A stretch of 50,936 nt of DNA, taken from positions 1-50,936 of the forward strand of contig JAFUQS010000020.1 of assembly GCA_017472225.1 (NCBI GenBank). Reading direction: 5' to 3'. Positions 6,619 through 14,198 of this stretch are shown piece after piece (positions within the stretch are counted from its first letter, which is position 1; each line of letters begins with the position of its first letter). A program made the position numbers and the translations under genes. This DNA comes from Clostridia bacterium. GTDB taxonomy: Bacteria > Bacillota > Clostridia > Oscillospirales > Acutalibacteraceae. The notes below the pieces were generated by a model that saw only the letters and a list, made by a program, of their open reading frames with translations, searched no databases and was not told the origin of the DNA.

Positions 6619-7194
6619 TTAACGGATATACCTTCTGAGCCTTTCCAGAAGAACTCTGATAAGAGGAACTGACACAACTGAGAGCATAACACCCTTGATT
6701 AAATTGGTGAGCGTTGCCGCACCGATTGCCGCCCACAGTGTTGTGGAATCAAGGTCGATTTTGAGAAAGAATTTGAAGAAAAGCGGTGTTACAAGATAAT
6801 TCGCACCAACACCCACAACAAGGATTGAAAGAAGTCCCGCAGCCGATGCAAGAAGTATACCCTTTGTGCTTTTCATTTTTCTGTAAACGAGAGCAAAGGG
6901 AACAATATATGCACAGCCCACAATGAAGTTCATAAGATTGCCGAAGCCCATCTGTGTTCCGACACCCTTGAAGATGAGCTCAAGCAGATTTTTGATGAAT
7001 TCAATTACCACGCCTGTCCACGGTCCATAGGCAACACAAGCAAAAAGTGCGGGAATGTCACTCAGGTCAAGCTTAAGATGTGAAATTGCCGGAACGAGTG
7101 GCGGAAGCTCATACAAAAACAAAACGAAGCTGACAGCAGAAAGCATTGCCGTCACAACAAGCTTCTGAAGGTTGTTTTTTGTTTTCTTTTTCAT
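6619..7194 (-). CDS. ribU: ECF transporter S component, RibU-type (riboflavin uptake)
   Basis: 191 residues from the ATG at 7192-7194. An in-frame ATG at 7203 is only 2 bases from AAGGAG, while 7194 has normal spacing. About five to six hydrophobic helices; features typical of RibU are the N-terminal LDLSDIPAL and FIKNLLELIFKG, a segment that lines the ligand site. RibU binds riboflavin and works with the shared EcfA-EcfA'-EcfT module, which is not in this window. The upstream FMN riboswitch strongly supports riboflavin or FMN as the regulated metabolite. Confidence 0.9.
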   Translation of the reverse strand: MKKKTKNNLQKLVVTAMLSAVSFVLFLYELPPLVPAISHLKLDLSDIPALFACVAYGPWTGVVIEFIKNLLELIFKGVGTQMGFGNLMNFIVGCAYIVPFALVYRKMKSTKGILLASAAGLLSILVVGVGANYLVTPLFFKFFLKIDLDSTTLWAAIGAATLTNLIKGVMLSVVSVPLIRVLLERLRRYIR

Positions 7195-7249
7195 AAATAT
7201 CATTCTCCTTCAGTTTAATATCTCCAAGGTCACCACAGTCCCTACACAA

Positions 7250-7280
7250 GAAAAAGCCTGCGGAAATAACTCCACAGGCT
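7250..7280 (-). terminator. FMN-riboswitch terminator
   Basis: Minus strand AGCCTGTGGA-GTTATT-TCCGCAGGCT (7255-7280) followed by TTTTTCTT. Confidence 0.85.
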
Positions 7281-7308
7281 GAAAAAATACTGAATATAAC
7301 GGTATCTT

Positions 7309-7439
7309 TCTTCTTTCATCCGGACTTGAACGGAAAAACCGTCTTACCGTCGGCTTCGGAATTACACCGAATCTGCGTTGACCTCAGTCAAGCTCGTGGG
7401 CTGTTACCACCGGTGAGGAATTGCACCTCGCCCTGAAGA
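7309..7439 (-). promoter_or_regulatory. FMN riboswitch (RFN element)
   Basis: Minus strand carries the RFN landmarks: TCTTCAGGGCGAGGTGCAAT, CCGGTGGTAACAGCCC, GATTCGGTGTAATTCCGAAG, CCGACGGT, and GTCCGGATGAAAGAAGA closing P1. A terminator follows before the transporter gene. Confidence 0.95.
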
Positions 7440-7453
7440 TATTTTGTAAAATT

Positions 7454-7482
7454 ATAATAACACTGCTGCAATGGTTTGTCAA
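7454..7482 (-). promoter_or_regulatory. ribU promoter
   Basis: Minus strand TTGACA (7477-7482), 17 bases, TATTAT (7454-7459). Confidence 0.8.
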
Positions 7483-7497
7483 TATACAGAAATAAAT

Positions 7498-8457
7498 TTA
7501 TACTCTTGACTCGATTACAGTGAGATTACCCAGAATTTCAAACTCACCGAAGCCTGCCGGCACAAAGAGGCTTTCGCCCTTATAGAGTGTGACACAGCTG
7601 TCGCCATGCATGACAACACCATTGCCGTCAAGACAGACAAGAGATACAAATGAGGTTTCGTCAGCCCTGAGTGTGGCTTTTTCCTCTATTTCAAGGCGTT
7701 TCACCGTGAAAAGTTCGCATTTTGTGAGAAGTGTTTCAGCATAAGCTCCATGCTCAAGCCTTTCGCCCATGGGAGCACCTGAGCAGTCAATTGCCTTTGT
7801 GCTTGTGACATCAACCGCCTTATCAATATGAAGCTCTCTCGGTTTACCGTTCTGCAGTCTGCCGTAGTCATATACACGGTAGGTTGTGTTAGAATTCTGC
7901 TGAACCTCCGCAAGAAGAATACCCTTGCAGATTGCGTGAAGTGTACCCGCCTCAATAAAGTATATGTCACCCTTTTTAACCTTGACACGGTTAACATAAT
8001 CAAGAAGCGTATTTTCTTCTATACTTTTTCTGAATTCTTCTTTGGTGATATCCTTTTTAAAGCCGTAAATAATTTCGGCATCATCGTCACAGTCAACAAT
8101 ATACCATGCTTCGGTTTTTCCGTATTCGCCCTCAACACGCAAAGCATATTCATCATCGGGGTGAACCTGAACCGAAAGGTTATCCTTTGCATCTATGAGC
8201 TTTATAAGAATGGGGAAATCCTCAAATTTTTCACAGTTGGTACCAAGGTAACCCTTGCCCTCGTTACGGAGAACATCGGAAAGTGTTCTGCCCTGAAATT
8301 CGCCGTTTTCAACAATGCTTTCGCCTGCACTGTGACATGAAAGCACCCACGCTTCAGCTTGCTTATCGGTGAAGGTCACCATGTCAAACTCCTTTGAAAG
8401 TCTTGTGCCTCCCCAGATATAATCCTTGATTGCGGGTGTAAGCTTGAGAATTTTCAT
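7498..8457 (-). CDS. manA: Mannose-6-phosphate isomerase, class I
   Basis: 319 residues from ATG 8455-8457; the in-frame GTG at 8469 abuts the AGGAG site and is unlikely. It interconverts mannose 6-phosphate and fructose 6-phosphate and needs zinc. Seen: KDYIWGGTRL at the N-terminus, the metal motif SVQVHPDDEYA (about 92-102), GKTEAWYIV, and FIEAGTLHAICKG, all standard for short type-I PMI. It stands alone between the FMN-controlled transporter and the divergent bofA gene. Confidence 0.93.
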   Translation of the reverse strand: MKILKLTPAIKDYIWGGTRLSKEFDMVTFTDKQAEAWVLSCHSAGESIVENGEFQGRTLSDVLRNEGKGYLGTNCEKFEDFPILIKLIDAKDNLSVQVHPDDEYALRVEGEYGKTEAWYIVDCDDDAEIIYGFKKDITKEEFRKSIEENTLLDYVNRVKVKKGDIYFIEAGTLHAICKGILLAEVQQNSNTTYRVYDYGRLQNGKPRELHIDKAVDVTSTKAIDCSGAPMGERLEHGAYAETLLTKCELFTVKRLEIEEKATLRADETSFVSLVCLDGNGVVMHGDSCVTLYKGESLFVPAGFGEFEILGNLTVIESRV

Positions 8458-8537
8458 AAATTTTTTCACTCCTAATATTCTTAATCGCCTTTTGACGGAA
8501 TATCCTTTAATACAGTTATTCAGAAAAGGTGTTGTTT

Positions 8538-8801
8538 ATGGATTCAGCCAATATTTTTATTATTGCAGTTTGTGTTGTTGCCGCCATTATCGTGCTTTGG
8601 ATTTTCAAGAAAAGTGAGCACTTTTATAAAAGTCTTTTCCTTTCCGCAGTTTCGGGTGTGGGCGGTCTTTTCTTTGTGAACATAATTTCAGCTTTAACGG
8701 GTGTCAGCCTTGCAGTGAACCCCTTCACCATCGGCTTTTCCGCCTTATCCGGGCTTTCGGGGGTTATTGCTCTTTTGGTCTGCAACCTTTTAGCCCTGTA
8801 G
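8538..8801 (+). CDS. bofA: BofA-family inhibitor of pro-sigma-K processing
   Basis: 87 residues from ATG 8538 (AAAAGG 8 bases upstream; an in-frame GTG at 8529 lies on the ribosome site). Two or three membrane segments: about 4-22, then GVGGLFFVNIISALTGVSLAV and NPFTIGFSALSGLSGVIALL. The GVGG...NPFT...LSGLSGV pattern is that of the BofA family, a mother-cell membrane protein that holds the SpoIVFB protease inactive until the forespore signals. Its stop lies inside the convergent amidase gene, with a 12-base overlap. Confidence 0.85.
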   Translation: MDSANIFIIAVCVVAAIIVLWIFKKSEHFYKSLFLSAVSGVGGLFFVNIISALTGVSLAVNPFTIGFSALSGLSGVIALLVCNLLAL

Positions 8802-10574
8802 GGTTCGGATAATTCCGTCGGCAATCGCCTTGCCGAGAAGCTTCTGATTGTTTGTATCAATCAGCTTATAACATTCCTCATCATTGGTCACATATCCGAT
8901 TTCGATAAGCACCGAGGGACAATCCTCAATTCTTGTCACACCGAAGGGATAATTCTGCACTGCGTCTGCAAGCTCATTATATAATTCCTGTCTGCCGTAA
9001 TAGAAATTATTCCTGTGAACAGACAGAAGTTCATTATAAATGTTTGTGGCAAGTGAGAAGGAAAAGGGCTTGAAATAATAGGTTGACGTACCCTTGCTTT
9101 CGGGATTTTCCGAGCCGTTGGAATGAACGCTGACAAAAAGGTCCGGCTTAACACTTCTTGTGACAGCCTTTCTTTCTTCAAGAAGCATTTTTTCGTCACC
9201 GTACCTTGTAAGATATACGGTAACGCCCTGCTTTTGCAGCTCTTCCATTGCCGCATAAGTCACAAGAAGGTTGACATCACATTCTCTCACCTGATCGTTG
9301 AGTCCCGCCGCACCGGGATCACTGCCGCCGTGACCTGCATCAAGAATAACAACTGCTCCGTAAGCACCCACAGGCTTACGGTTGATTGTTATAACCGTGT
9401 TGCCGTTGGCATCATATTCAAGACTGCTTCCGTAATATCCGCCCTGAGCCTTTAGCGGCATGATAAGCTTTGCAATTTTATTTTCTTCATCAACGCTCCA
9501 ATAAGCAGAGGATACCACATCCGAGCCGCTTGTGTCAATTGTGCCGTAGGCAGAATCGGTATAATGGAAGGTAAATTCGATAAGCGAGGCTGTGAAGGAG
9601 GTTACATTGTAATTTTTTCTGTAGCCGTGATAATATTCCTGAGGTGTATAATTCAGGTCATATGGCACTTTCCAGGCTGAGGAAAGTGTTATTTTTAATT
9701 CTCCTCCGTCGCAGACGCTTGAAAGCACACTCAGGCTGTTGTTACCCATATCGGTTTTCTGAATAATCTGAACAGCTTCACGCTTAATTTTTCTGCCCGA
9801 CTGCAGATTATAATAATATTCGGTTTCATCCTCATCAACATTATAGCCGCTGCTTTCCCCCGTAACATAATCCATCGTGCCGGCAGCAAGGGGTGTGTAG
9901 TAAGGCACAAGGTCATCATGGTCTGCAATCGGCTTTGTGTCGGCATAAGCGGCAGTTACAACACACATCTGGTTCCCCGTATAGGGTGTATACTCATAAA
10001 CAGTTGTGGGGGTGTATACCCTTGTTGTTGTGAGCCTTTCGGTTATTCTGAAGGCATCATCGGTGATTTCGGGAAGATAGTTTCCGATGTCAAATTTTGT
10101 GGTTTCTCCGTCCTGAGCAGTCGGGAGAAGCTGACTTGTCTGCTCTGCAGTCATTTCCTGTCCGGACACAATCTTCGGTCCTGCGAGCTGAAAGGTTTTG
10201 CCTTCATGGGAAGCAATAACGGTAATTCTGCCAAGGGAATCCACCTCAAGCTTACTTTCAGGCATTGTTATTTCCGCCTGAAAAGCAGTGTAGCCCTCAG
10301 CGCCCTCATCACTTTTTGCAGAGATTTTTTGTGTTCCGAGCTTAACTGTAATTTCAGCCTCACTTTTTGCAATTATTGTGACGGTGATTTTTTCCTTCGG
10401 CTGAGCCTCAATTATATCAGATGGCATAATATATCTGACTATATCCTCAGAAATTACACCGACCGTTTCTTCCTCGGGATTATTCAGACCATAGTAATGA
10501 TATCCCACCAATGCGGCAAGGGATACTATAATCAGAACAGATATTATAATTATAATTCGTCTTATTTTTTTCAT
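8790..10574 (-). CDS. Membrane-anchored N-acetylmuramoyl-L-alanine amidase (Amidase_3)
   Basis: 594 residues. Residues 7-26 form an N-terminal membrane anchor; residues 30-400 are an extracytoplasmic beta-rich region I cannot assign. The C-terminal domain (about 405-594) is Amidase_3: VVILDAGHGGSDPGA (zinc His), the following Glu in RECDVN, DLFVSVHSNG (second zinc His) and PSVLIEIGYVTNDEE with the catalytic Glu. It cuts the amide bond between MurNAc and the peptide in peptidoglycan. Ribosome site is weak. It follows the GHL10 lipoprotein gene by 42 bases and may be co-transcribed with it. Confidence 0.88.
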   Translation of the reverse strand: MKKIRRIIIIISVLIIVSLAALVGYHYYGLNNPEEETVGVISEDIVRYIMPSDIIEAQPKEKITVTIIAKSEAEITVKLGTQKISAKSDEGAEGYTAFQAEITMPESKLEVDSLGRITVIASHEGKTFQLAGPKIVSGQEMTAEQTSQLLPTAQDGETTKFDIGNYLPEITDDAFRITERLTTTRVYTPTTVYEYTPYTGNQMCVVTAAYADTKPIADHDDLVPYYTPLAAGTMDYVTGESSGYNVDEDETEYYYNLQSGRKIKREAVQIIQKTDMGNNSLSVLSSVCDGGELKITLSSAWKVPYDLNYTPQEYYHGYRKNYNVTSFTASLIEFTFHYTDSAYGTIDTSGSDVVSSAYWSVDEENKIAKLIMPLKAQGGYYGSSLEYDANGNTVITINRKPVGAYGAVVILDAGHGGSDPGAAGLNDQVRECDVNLLVTYAAMEELQKQGVTVYLTRYGDEKMLLEERKAVTRSVKPDLFVSVHSNGSENPESKGTSTYYFKPFSFSLATNIYNELLSVHRNNFYYGRQELYNELADAVQNYPFGVTRIEDCPSVLIEIGYVTNDEECYKLIDTNNQKLLGKAIADGIIRTLQG

Positions 10575-10616
10575 CGTCTTCAGTTACAGCCTTCCTGTAC
10601 GGATTGTTTTTGCTAA

Positions 10617-11825
10617 TTATAGCACACTTTTCAGATTATTTACCTCTTCCGACAAAAAACTTTCAGAAAAGTTAATAAATGAGGCACTGTAAAGTGAAAA
10701 ACCGTGAAGATTTTTCTGTCTGATGTATTCAACCTGCCTTTTGATAATGTCGGAATGCTCAAGCCATTCGTTTTTTCCGCCATCACCTGCATAAGCATCT
10801 TCTGTGCCGCATTTGTAAAGAGCAAGACCGATTACGAGCCTTGTTGAGCTGTTTTCCGTCAGAAGTGCCCAACGGTCAACGGTTTTCTCAAAGGGCATGG
10901 CTTCATTTTCAAAGCCGAAGTAAATCTGAGGAATTATCATATCACAGTAGCCGCCCACGGAGCACCAGAGAGAAACATCGGCATATAGAGTATTATAGTT
11001 TTTATCGATATCTCCCGATGGGCTGACGGAGAAAATTTTGTCGCTGCCGTAATTTTTAACGGCGGCATAAATTCCGCTTACAAGACTGTTGACATTCTCA
11101 CGCCTGAAATCATAAAGTGACAGCTTTCCGCCATCTGAAATATAGCTTTCGTATTCTGCCTTATCGAAATTCCCGCATCCTTCGGGGTAAAAATAATCGT
11201 CAATATGTATTCCTCTGACATCGGGATATCTGCTGAGAATTTCACGCACACCGTCAATAATAAGAGTCCTCACCTCATCCGAAGCAGGATTCAGATAATT
11301 TTTTCCGTTCACCTTCACCGGATTGATTTTTTCGTCTTCAAGCAAGGTCTTCAGTCTGCACACGGGTAAGCTTTCCGTATCATCTTCAGAAAAGGCACGG
11401 TACGGATTTATCCATGCATGGATATTCATGCCGTACTGTTCTCCGAAGCCGAGAGCCATTTCAAGAACATCAAAGGGAAGCTCCTTTTCTTCGCCGCAAA
11501 TATATTCTGCAGGCGGAAAAAGCCCGGATACATATGCCGCATCGCCTGCAGCACGGACATGAAGGAACACATCGGTAACAGACACTGCCTTCATATTTTC
11601 AAAAAGACCCCTCATATATTCACGGTATTCTTCCTCACTTCTGCCCGAACGGTTCAATTCAAAATATGAAATCCATGCGCCCTTGAAAAGGCTCTCACTT
11701 TCCTGAATATCACCCGCCGTTGTTACGGCTTGTGTTTCAGCAGACGGACTTTCCGCCGATGGCATGCAGCAGCCCGTGAAGGCAAAAAGAATTATAAAAA
11801 ACGGAATAATGACTTTTCTTAACAT
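10617..11825 (-). CDS. GHL10 (YngK-type) glycoside-hydrolase-like lipoprotein
   Basis: 402 residues from ATG 11823-11825 after AAGGGAG; the longer open frame upstream has no ribosome site. The N-terminus is a lipoprotein signal: LRKVIIPFFIILFAFTGC with the lipobox Cys about residue 18. Residues 50-400 match the glycosyl-hydrolase-like 10 family: GAWISYFEL, TDVFLHVRAAGDA, MNIHAWINPYRA, and VRGIHIDDYFYP, a TIM-barrel pattern with paired Asp. Members act on cell-wall or exopolysaccharide glycans; the substrate is unknown. The amidase gene downstream fits a peptidoglycan role. Confidence 0.85.
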   Translation of the reverse strand: MLRKVIIPFFIILFAFTGCCMPSAESPSAETQAVTTAGDIQESESLFKGAWISYFELNRSGRSEEEYREYMRGLFENMKAVSVTDVFLHVRAAGDAAYVSGLFPPAEYICGEEKELPFDVLEMALGFGEQYGMNIHAWINPYRAFSEDDTESLPVCRLKTLLEDEKINPVKVNGKNYLNPASDEVRTLIIDGVREILSRYPDVRGIHIDDYFYPEGCGNFDKAEYESYISDGGKLSLYDFRRENVNSLVSGIYAAVKNYGSDKIFSVSPSGDIDKNYNTLYADVSLWCSVGGYCDMIIPQIYFGFENEAMPFEKTVDRWALLTENSSTRLVIGLALYKCGTEDAYAGDGGKNEWLEHSDIIKRQVEYIRQKNLHGFSLYSASFINFSESFLSEEVNNLKSVL

Positions 11826-11844
11826 CCGAACTCCCTTTCCGCAC

Positions 11845-11873
11845 TTGACAACAAGGCAAAAACAAACTAAAAT
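11845..11873 (+). promoter_or_regulatory. Promoter of the zinc-ribbon/DUF1294 pair
   Basis: TTGACA (11845-11850), 17 bases, TAAAAT (11868-11873). Confidence 0.75.
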
Positions 11874-11903
11874 AAATCTATCAGACATCTCAAAAGAGAG
11901 GAT

Positions 11904-12197
11904 ATGAATAAAATGGCAATTAAAACAATAAATAAAGCACTTGCAAAGGACGAAGGCTTCTGTGAGCCCGTTGATTGTCCGCAATGCGGCAAAAATGTGG
12001 CAATGCGCCTTTTTGAGCTTGTTGATAAATCAGCCGTTGCAGTGATTTCAAAGGATGATAAGGACCTTGCCGTTGCCGTATGCCCAAGCTGTGCAAGTGT
12101 TTTTTCCGTGAATAAAAATTACCTTAAGGAAAAGCAGTCAGGAACCTTTGTTTTCATGACAAAGGAGGATCTGAAGCTTATGGTGAAGGGCAAATGA
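11904..12197 (+). CDS. 97-aa protein with zinc-ribbon-like cysteines
   Basis: Two starts are possible: ATG 11904 (2 bases after AGAGAGG) or ATG 11913 (11 bases after). Two CxxC pairs, CPQCG (about 26) and CPSC (about 60), would bind one zinc. The rest reads as a compact alpha/beta fold. I do not recognise a family. The stop overlaps the start of the next gene (ATGA), so the two are coupled. Confidence 0.75.
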   Translation: MNKMAIKTINKALAKDEGFCEPVDCPQCGKNVAMRLFELVDKSAVAVISKDDKDLAVAVCPSCASVFSVNKNYLKEKQSGTFVFMTKEDLKLMVKGK

Positions 12198-12475
12198 CAC
12201 CTGTTCACCTTCTCATCCTTTGCTATTTTGCGGGCATTTCACTTATAACCGCAATGGTTACGCTTATTGATAAATACAAAGCCAAAAAAGGCAGATGGAG
12301 AGTTCCCGAATCCACACTTTTCATTCTTGCAATTCTCGGCGGCAGTGTGGCTGAATACGGTGTTATGAGGCTTATCCGTCACAAGACCCTTCATAAAAAA
12401 TTCATGATAGGTCTGCCGGTTATCATCATTCTGCAGCTTGCACTGATATTCTTCATTTTAACACAGCTTAATTAA
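12194..12475 (+). CDS. DUF1294 membrane protein
   Basis: 93 residues with three hydrophobic segments. The signature is DKYKAKKGRWRVPESTLF, ILGGSVAEYGVM and RHKTLHKKFMIGLP, which is the DUF1294 family found in many bacteria, sometimes fused to cold-shock domains. Function unknown. It is coupled by a 4-base overlap to the zinc-ribbon protein and followed by a terminator. Confidence 0.88.
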   Translation: MTPVHLLILCYFAGISLITAMVTLIDKYKAKKGRWRVPESTLFILAILGGSVAEYGVMRLIRHKTLHKKFMIGLPVIIILQLALIFFILTQLN

Positions 12476-12480
12476 CAATT

Positions 12481-12525
12481 AAAGGCTCATTCCGTTAAAA
12501 ACAATCGGATGAGCCTTATTTTTTT
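12481..12525. terminator. Terminator shared by convergent genes
   Basis: AAGGCTCATTCCG ... CGGATGAGCCTT followed by ATTTTTTT on the plus strand; it closes the DUF1294 unit and lies at the 3' end of the coat gene on the other strand. Confidence 0.8.
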
Positions 12526-14053
12526 ATACACAGGGAATCAGAAGCATTCCTTCTTCCTTCACACATTCGCCCTCAATTCCGTTTTCACCTGTGATCGCTT
12601 CACAGGTTGTGCCGTATTTTTTTGCAATATCCCATACCCTTTCGCCCTCGGAGCAGAAATAAAGAGTGAGTGCAGGTCTTTGCTTTTTTTCGCTTTGGCT
12701 CCGGCTCTCCGATGCATCTGTGACGATACGGTAGGAATTGACACTGCATATTCTGACGGCTACGGCAACCTCCAGCCTGATTTCAGCCTTGCCCTTCTGA
12801 AGAAAAGTACATTCTAACTTTTTAACCAATGCTTCAAAATCACATTCCACACTTTCATATTTGCCGTTGAGACTGACCTCACTGAAAAATTCAAGCTCCC
12901 TTTCCATATAAGACGGAGCATCCTTTTCATCAAGATAAAGAACACACGCCGTAACTGTGCATTTTCCCTTTGCCTTGTCCGATTCACCGTTCATCTGAGT
13001 TTTCACATCGCTTATCCACACATCACAGATTTCCTTTGCACCGTTCACATCAAGGCTTTCCTTGACCGTTTCCGTTTTTTCAAGGCTGTTCACGGGGCAA
13101 AGTATATCCGTCAGGGTATATTCGGCATCAATTTCGCCCTCGGTGCAGTAGCAATCCTGAATAAGCTCATATTCCTTCACGGTGCTGCAGGAAACCCCGG
13201 CAGTGATTCTTAAAGCAAATTCAACAAGCCTTCCCGAATCATCCGAATCGTTTTTTACATTGACAATGAGCTGTGAAGGATTGCACCTGACACTGCATTC
13301 CATATCTTCACCGATGCCCTCAACATCAATAATCTGACTCAACGGCATACTGTGTCTGAATTCTTCAAGCTTGTTTTCACTCTCCTGAGGACAATAAACA
13401 ATTTCGGTTATACATTCGCCCTTGATGAGCAATTTACCTGAAACTGCCTTTTTACTTTCAATAACAACATAGGAATTCTGCCTTAGCACCCGTGCAATTG
13501 AAGGCTTTTCCTTGGGGAGTGCAACCGTTTCACCCATATCAAAGGTTTTTTCACTCATGCAAACAAGGTTTTCTGCCTTAACCTTCCGGGTTCTTGTCTG
13601 AACAGAAGCATTTAAAATTTCACACGGCAGCTCCTTTTCCTTAATCTGAAAAGCAGTGAATTCCACACTGACTGCACCACCGACGGTAATCTTACGCTGA
13701 CTTGCGGCACGGCAATTTACATAGCTTACATTCGCCCTTGCCGTGAGCACCATATCATCTGTTATGCTTTTCATCTGTGAGCCGACAGCAAGGTCAAGGC
13801 TTTTTTCATAGCAATCAAGCTTATCACCTTCACCAAGATATATAACACGGATAAGCACAGTGCCCCTTGCACTCACTCTGTCACCTGTTCTTCCCACAGA
13901 ATGAATTCCGGGAGTAATTGTGCATTTCAGTATTCTTTTGATTTCGGCGCAGTAATCAGGCAGATTTATCTGTGCTTCCAGGCTTTGCTCCGCTTTTGTT
14001 TTTTCTGCACATTCCTTCACCCGAAGCTTTTCTTTCTTCATTTCGAAATTCAT
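12524..14053 (-). CDS. SPOCS (DUF3794) and LysM protein, SipL-like spore coat factor
   Basis: 509 residues from ATG 14051-14053, 9 bases after AAGGAG; upstream in-frame ATGs are rejected on spacing. The N-terminal two thirds hold repeated SPOCS domains (for example LPDYCAEIKRILKCTITP, GTVLIRVIYL, CEKTFDMGE-like strands). The C-terminus (about 460-509) is a LysM: LYFCSEGERVWDIAKKYGT...LLIPCV. This architecture is that of SipL, which in Clostridioides difficile binds SpoIVA and is needed for coat assembly. Which SPOCS protein it is cannot be decided, as clostridia carry several. Confidence 0.82.
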   Translation of the reverse strand: MNFEMKKEKLRVKECAEKTKAEQSLEAQINLPDYCAEIKRILKCTITPGIHSVGRTGDRVSARGTVLIRVIYLGEGDKLDCYEKSLDLAVGSQMKSITDDMVLTARANVSYVNCRAASQRKITVGGAVSVEFTAFQIKEKELPCEILNASVQTRTRKVKAENLVCMSEKTFDMGETVALPKEKPSIARVLRQNSYVVIESKKAVSGKLLIKGECITEIVYCPQESENKLEEFRHSMPLSQIIDVEGIGEDMECSVRCNPSQLIVNVKNDSDDSGRLVEFALRITAGVSCSTVKEYELIQDCYCTEGEIDAEYTLTDILCPVNSLEKTETVKESLDVNGAKEICDVWISDVKTQMNGESDKAKGKCTVTACVLYLDEKDAPSYMERELEFFSEVSLNGKYESVECDFEALVKKLECTFLQKGKAEIRLEVAVAVRICSVNSYRIVTDASESRSQSEKKQRPALTLYFCSEGERVWDIAKKYGTTCEAITGENGIEGECVKEEGMLLIPCV

Positions 14054-14138
14054 TGTGTACATCTCCTTTTTAGGCTTTTGGTTATATATATTCGCAGAAA
14101 AAAAGATATATGACAAAACACAAATTGGCTTTTTTCTA

Positions 14139-14167
14139 TTTACTGTCGGGATTATTTCTGTTATAAT
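14139..14167 (+). promoter_or_regulatory. Promoter of the GH89 gene
   Basis: TTTACT (14139-14144), 17 bases, TATAAT (14162-14167), 32 bases before the start codon. Confidence 0.75.
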
Positions 14168-14198
14168 GTGTCAGACATTTGCCATGGAGGAAACCGAG

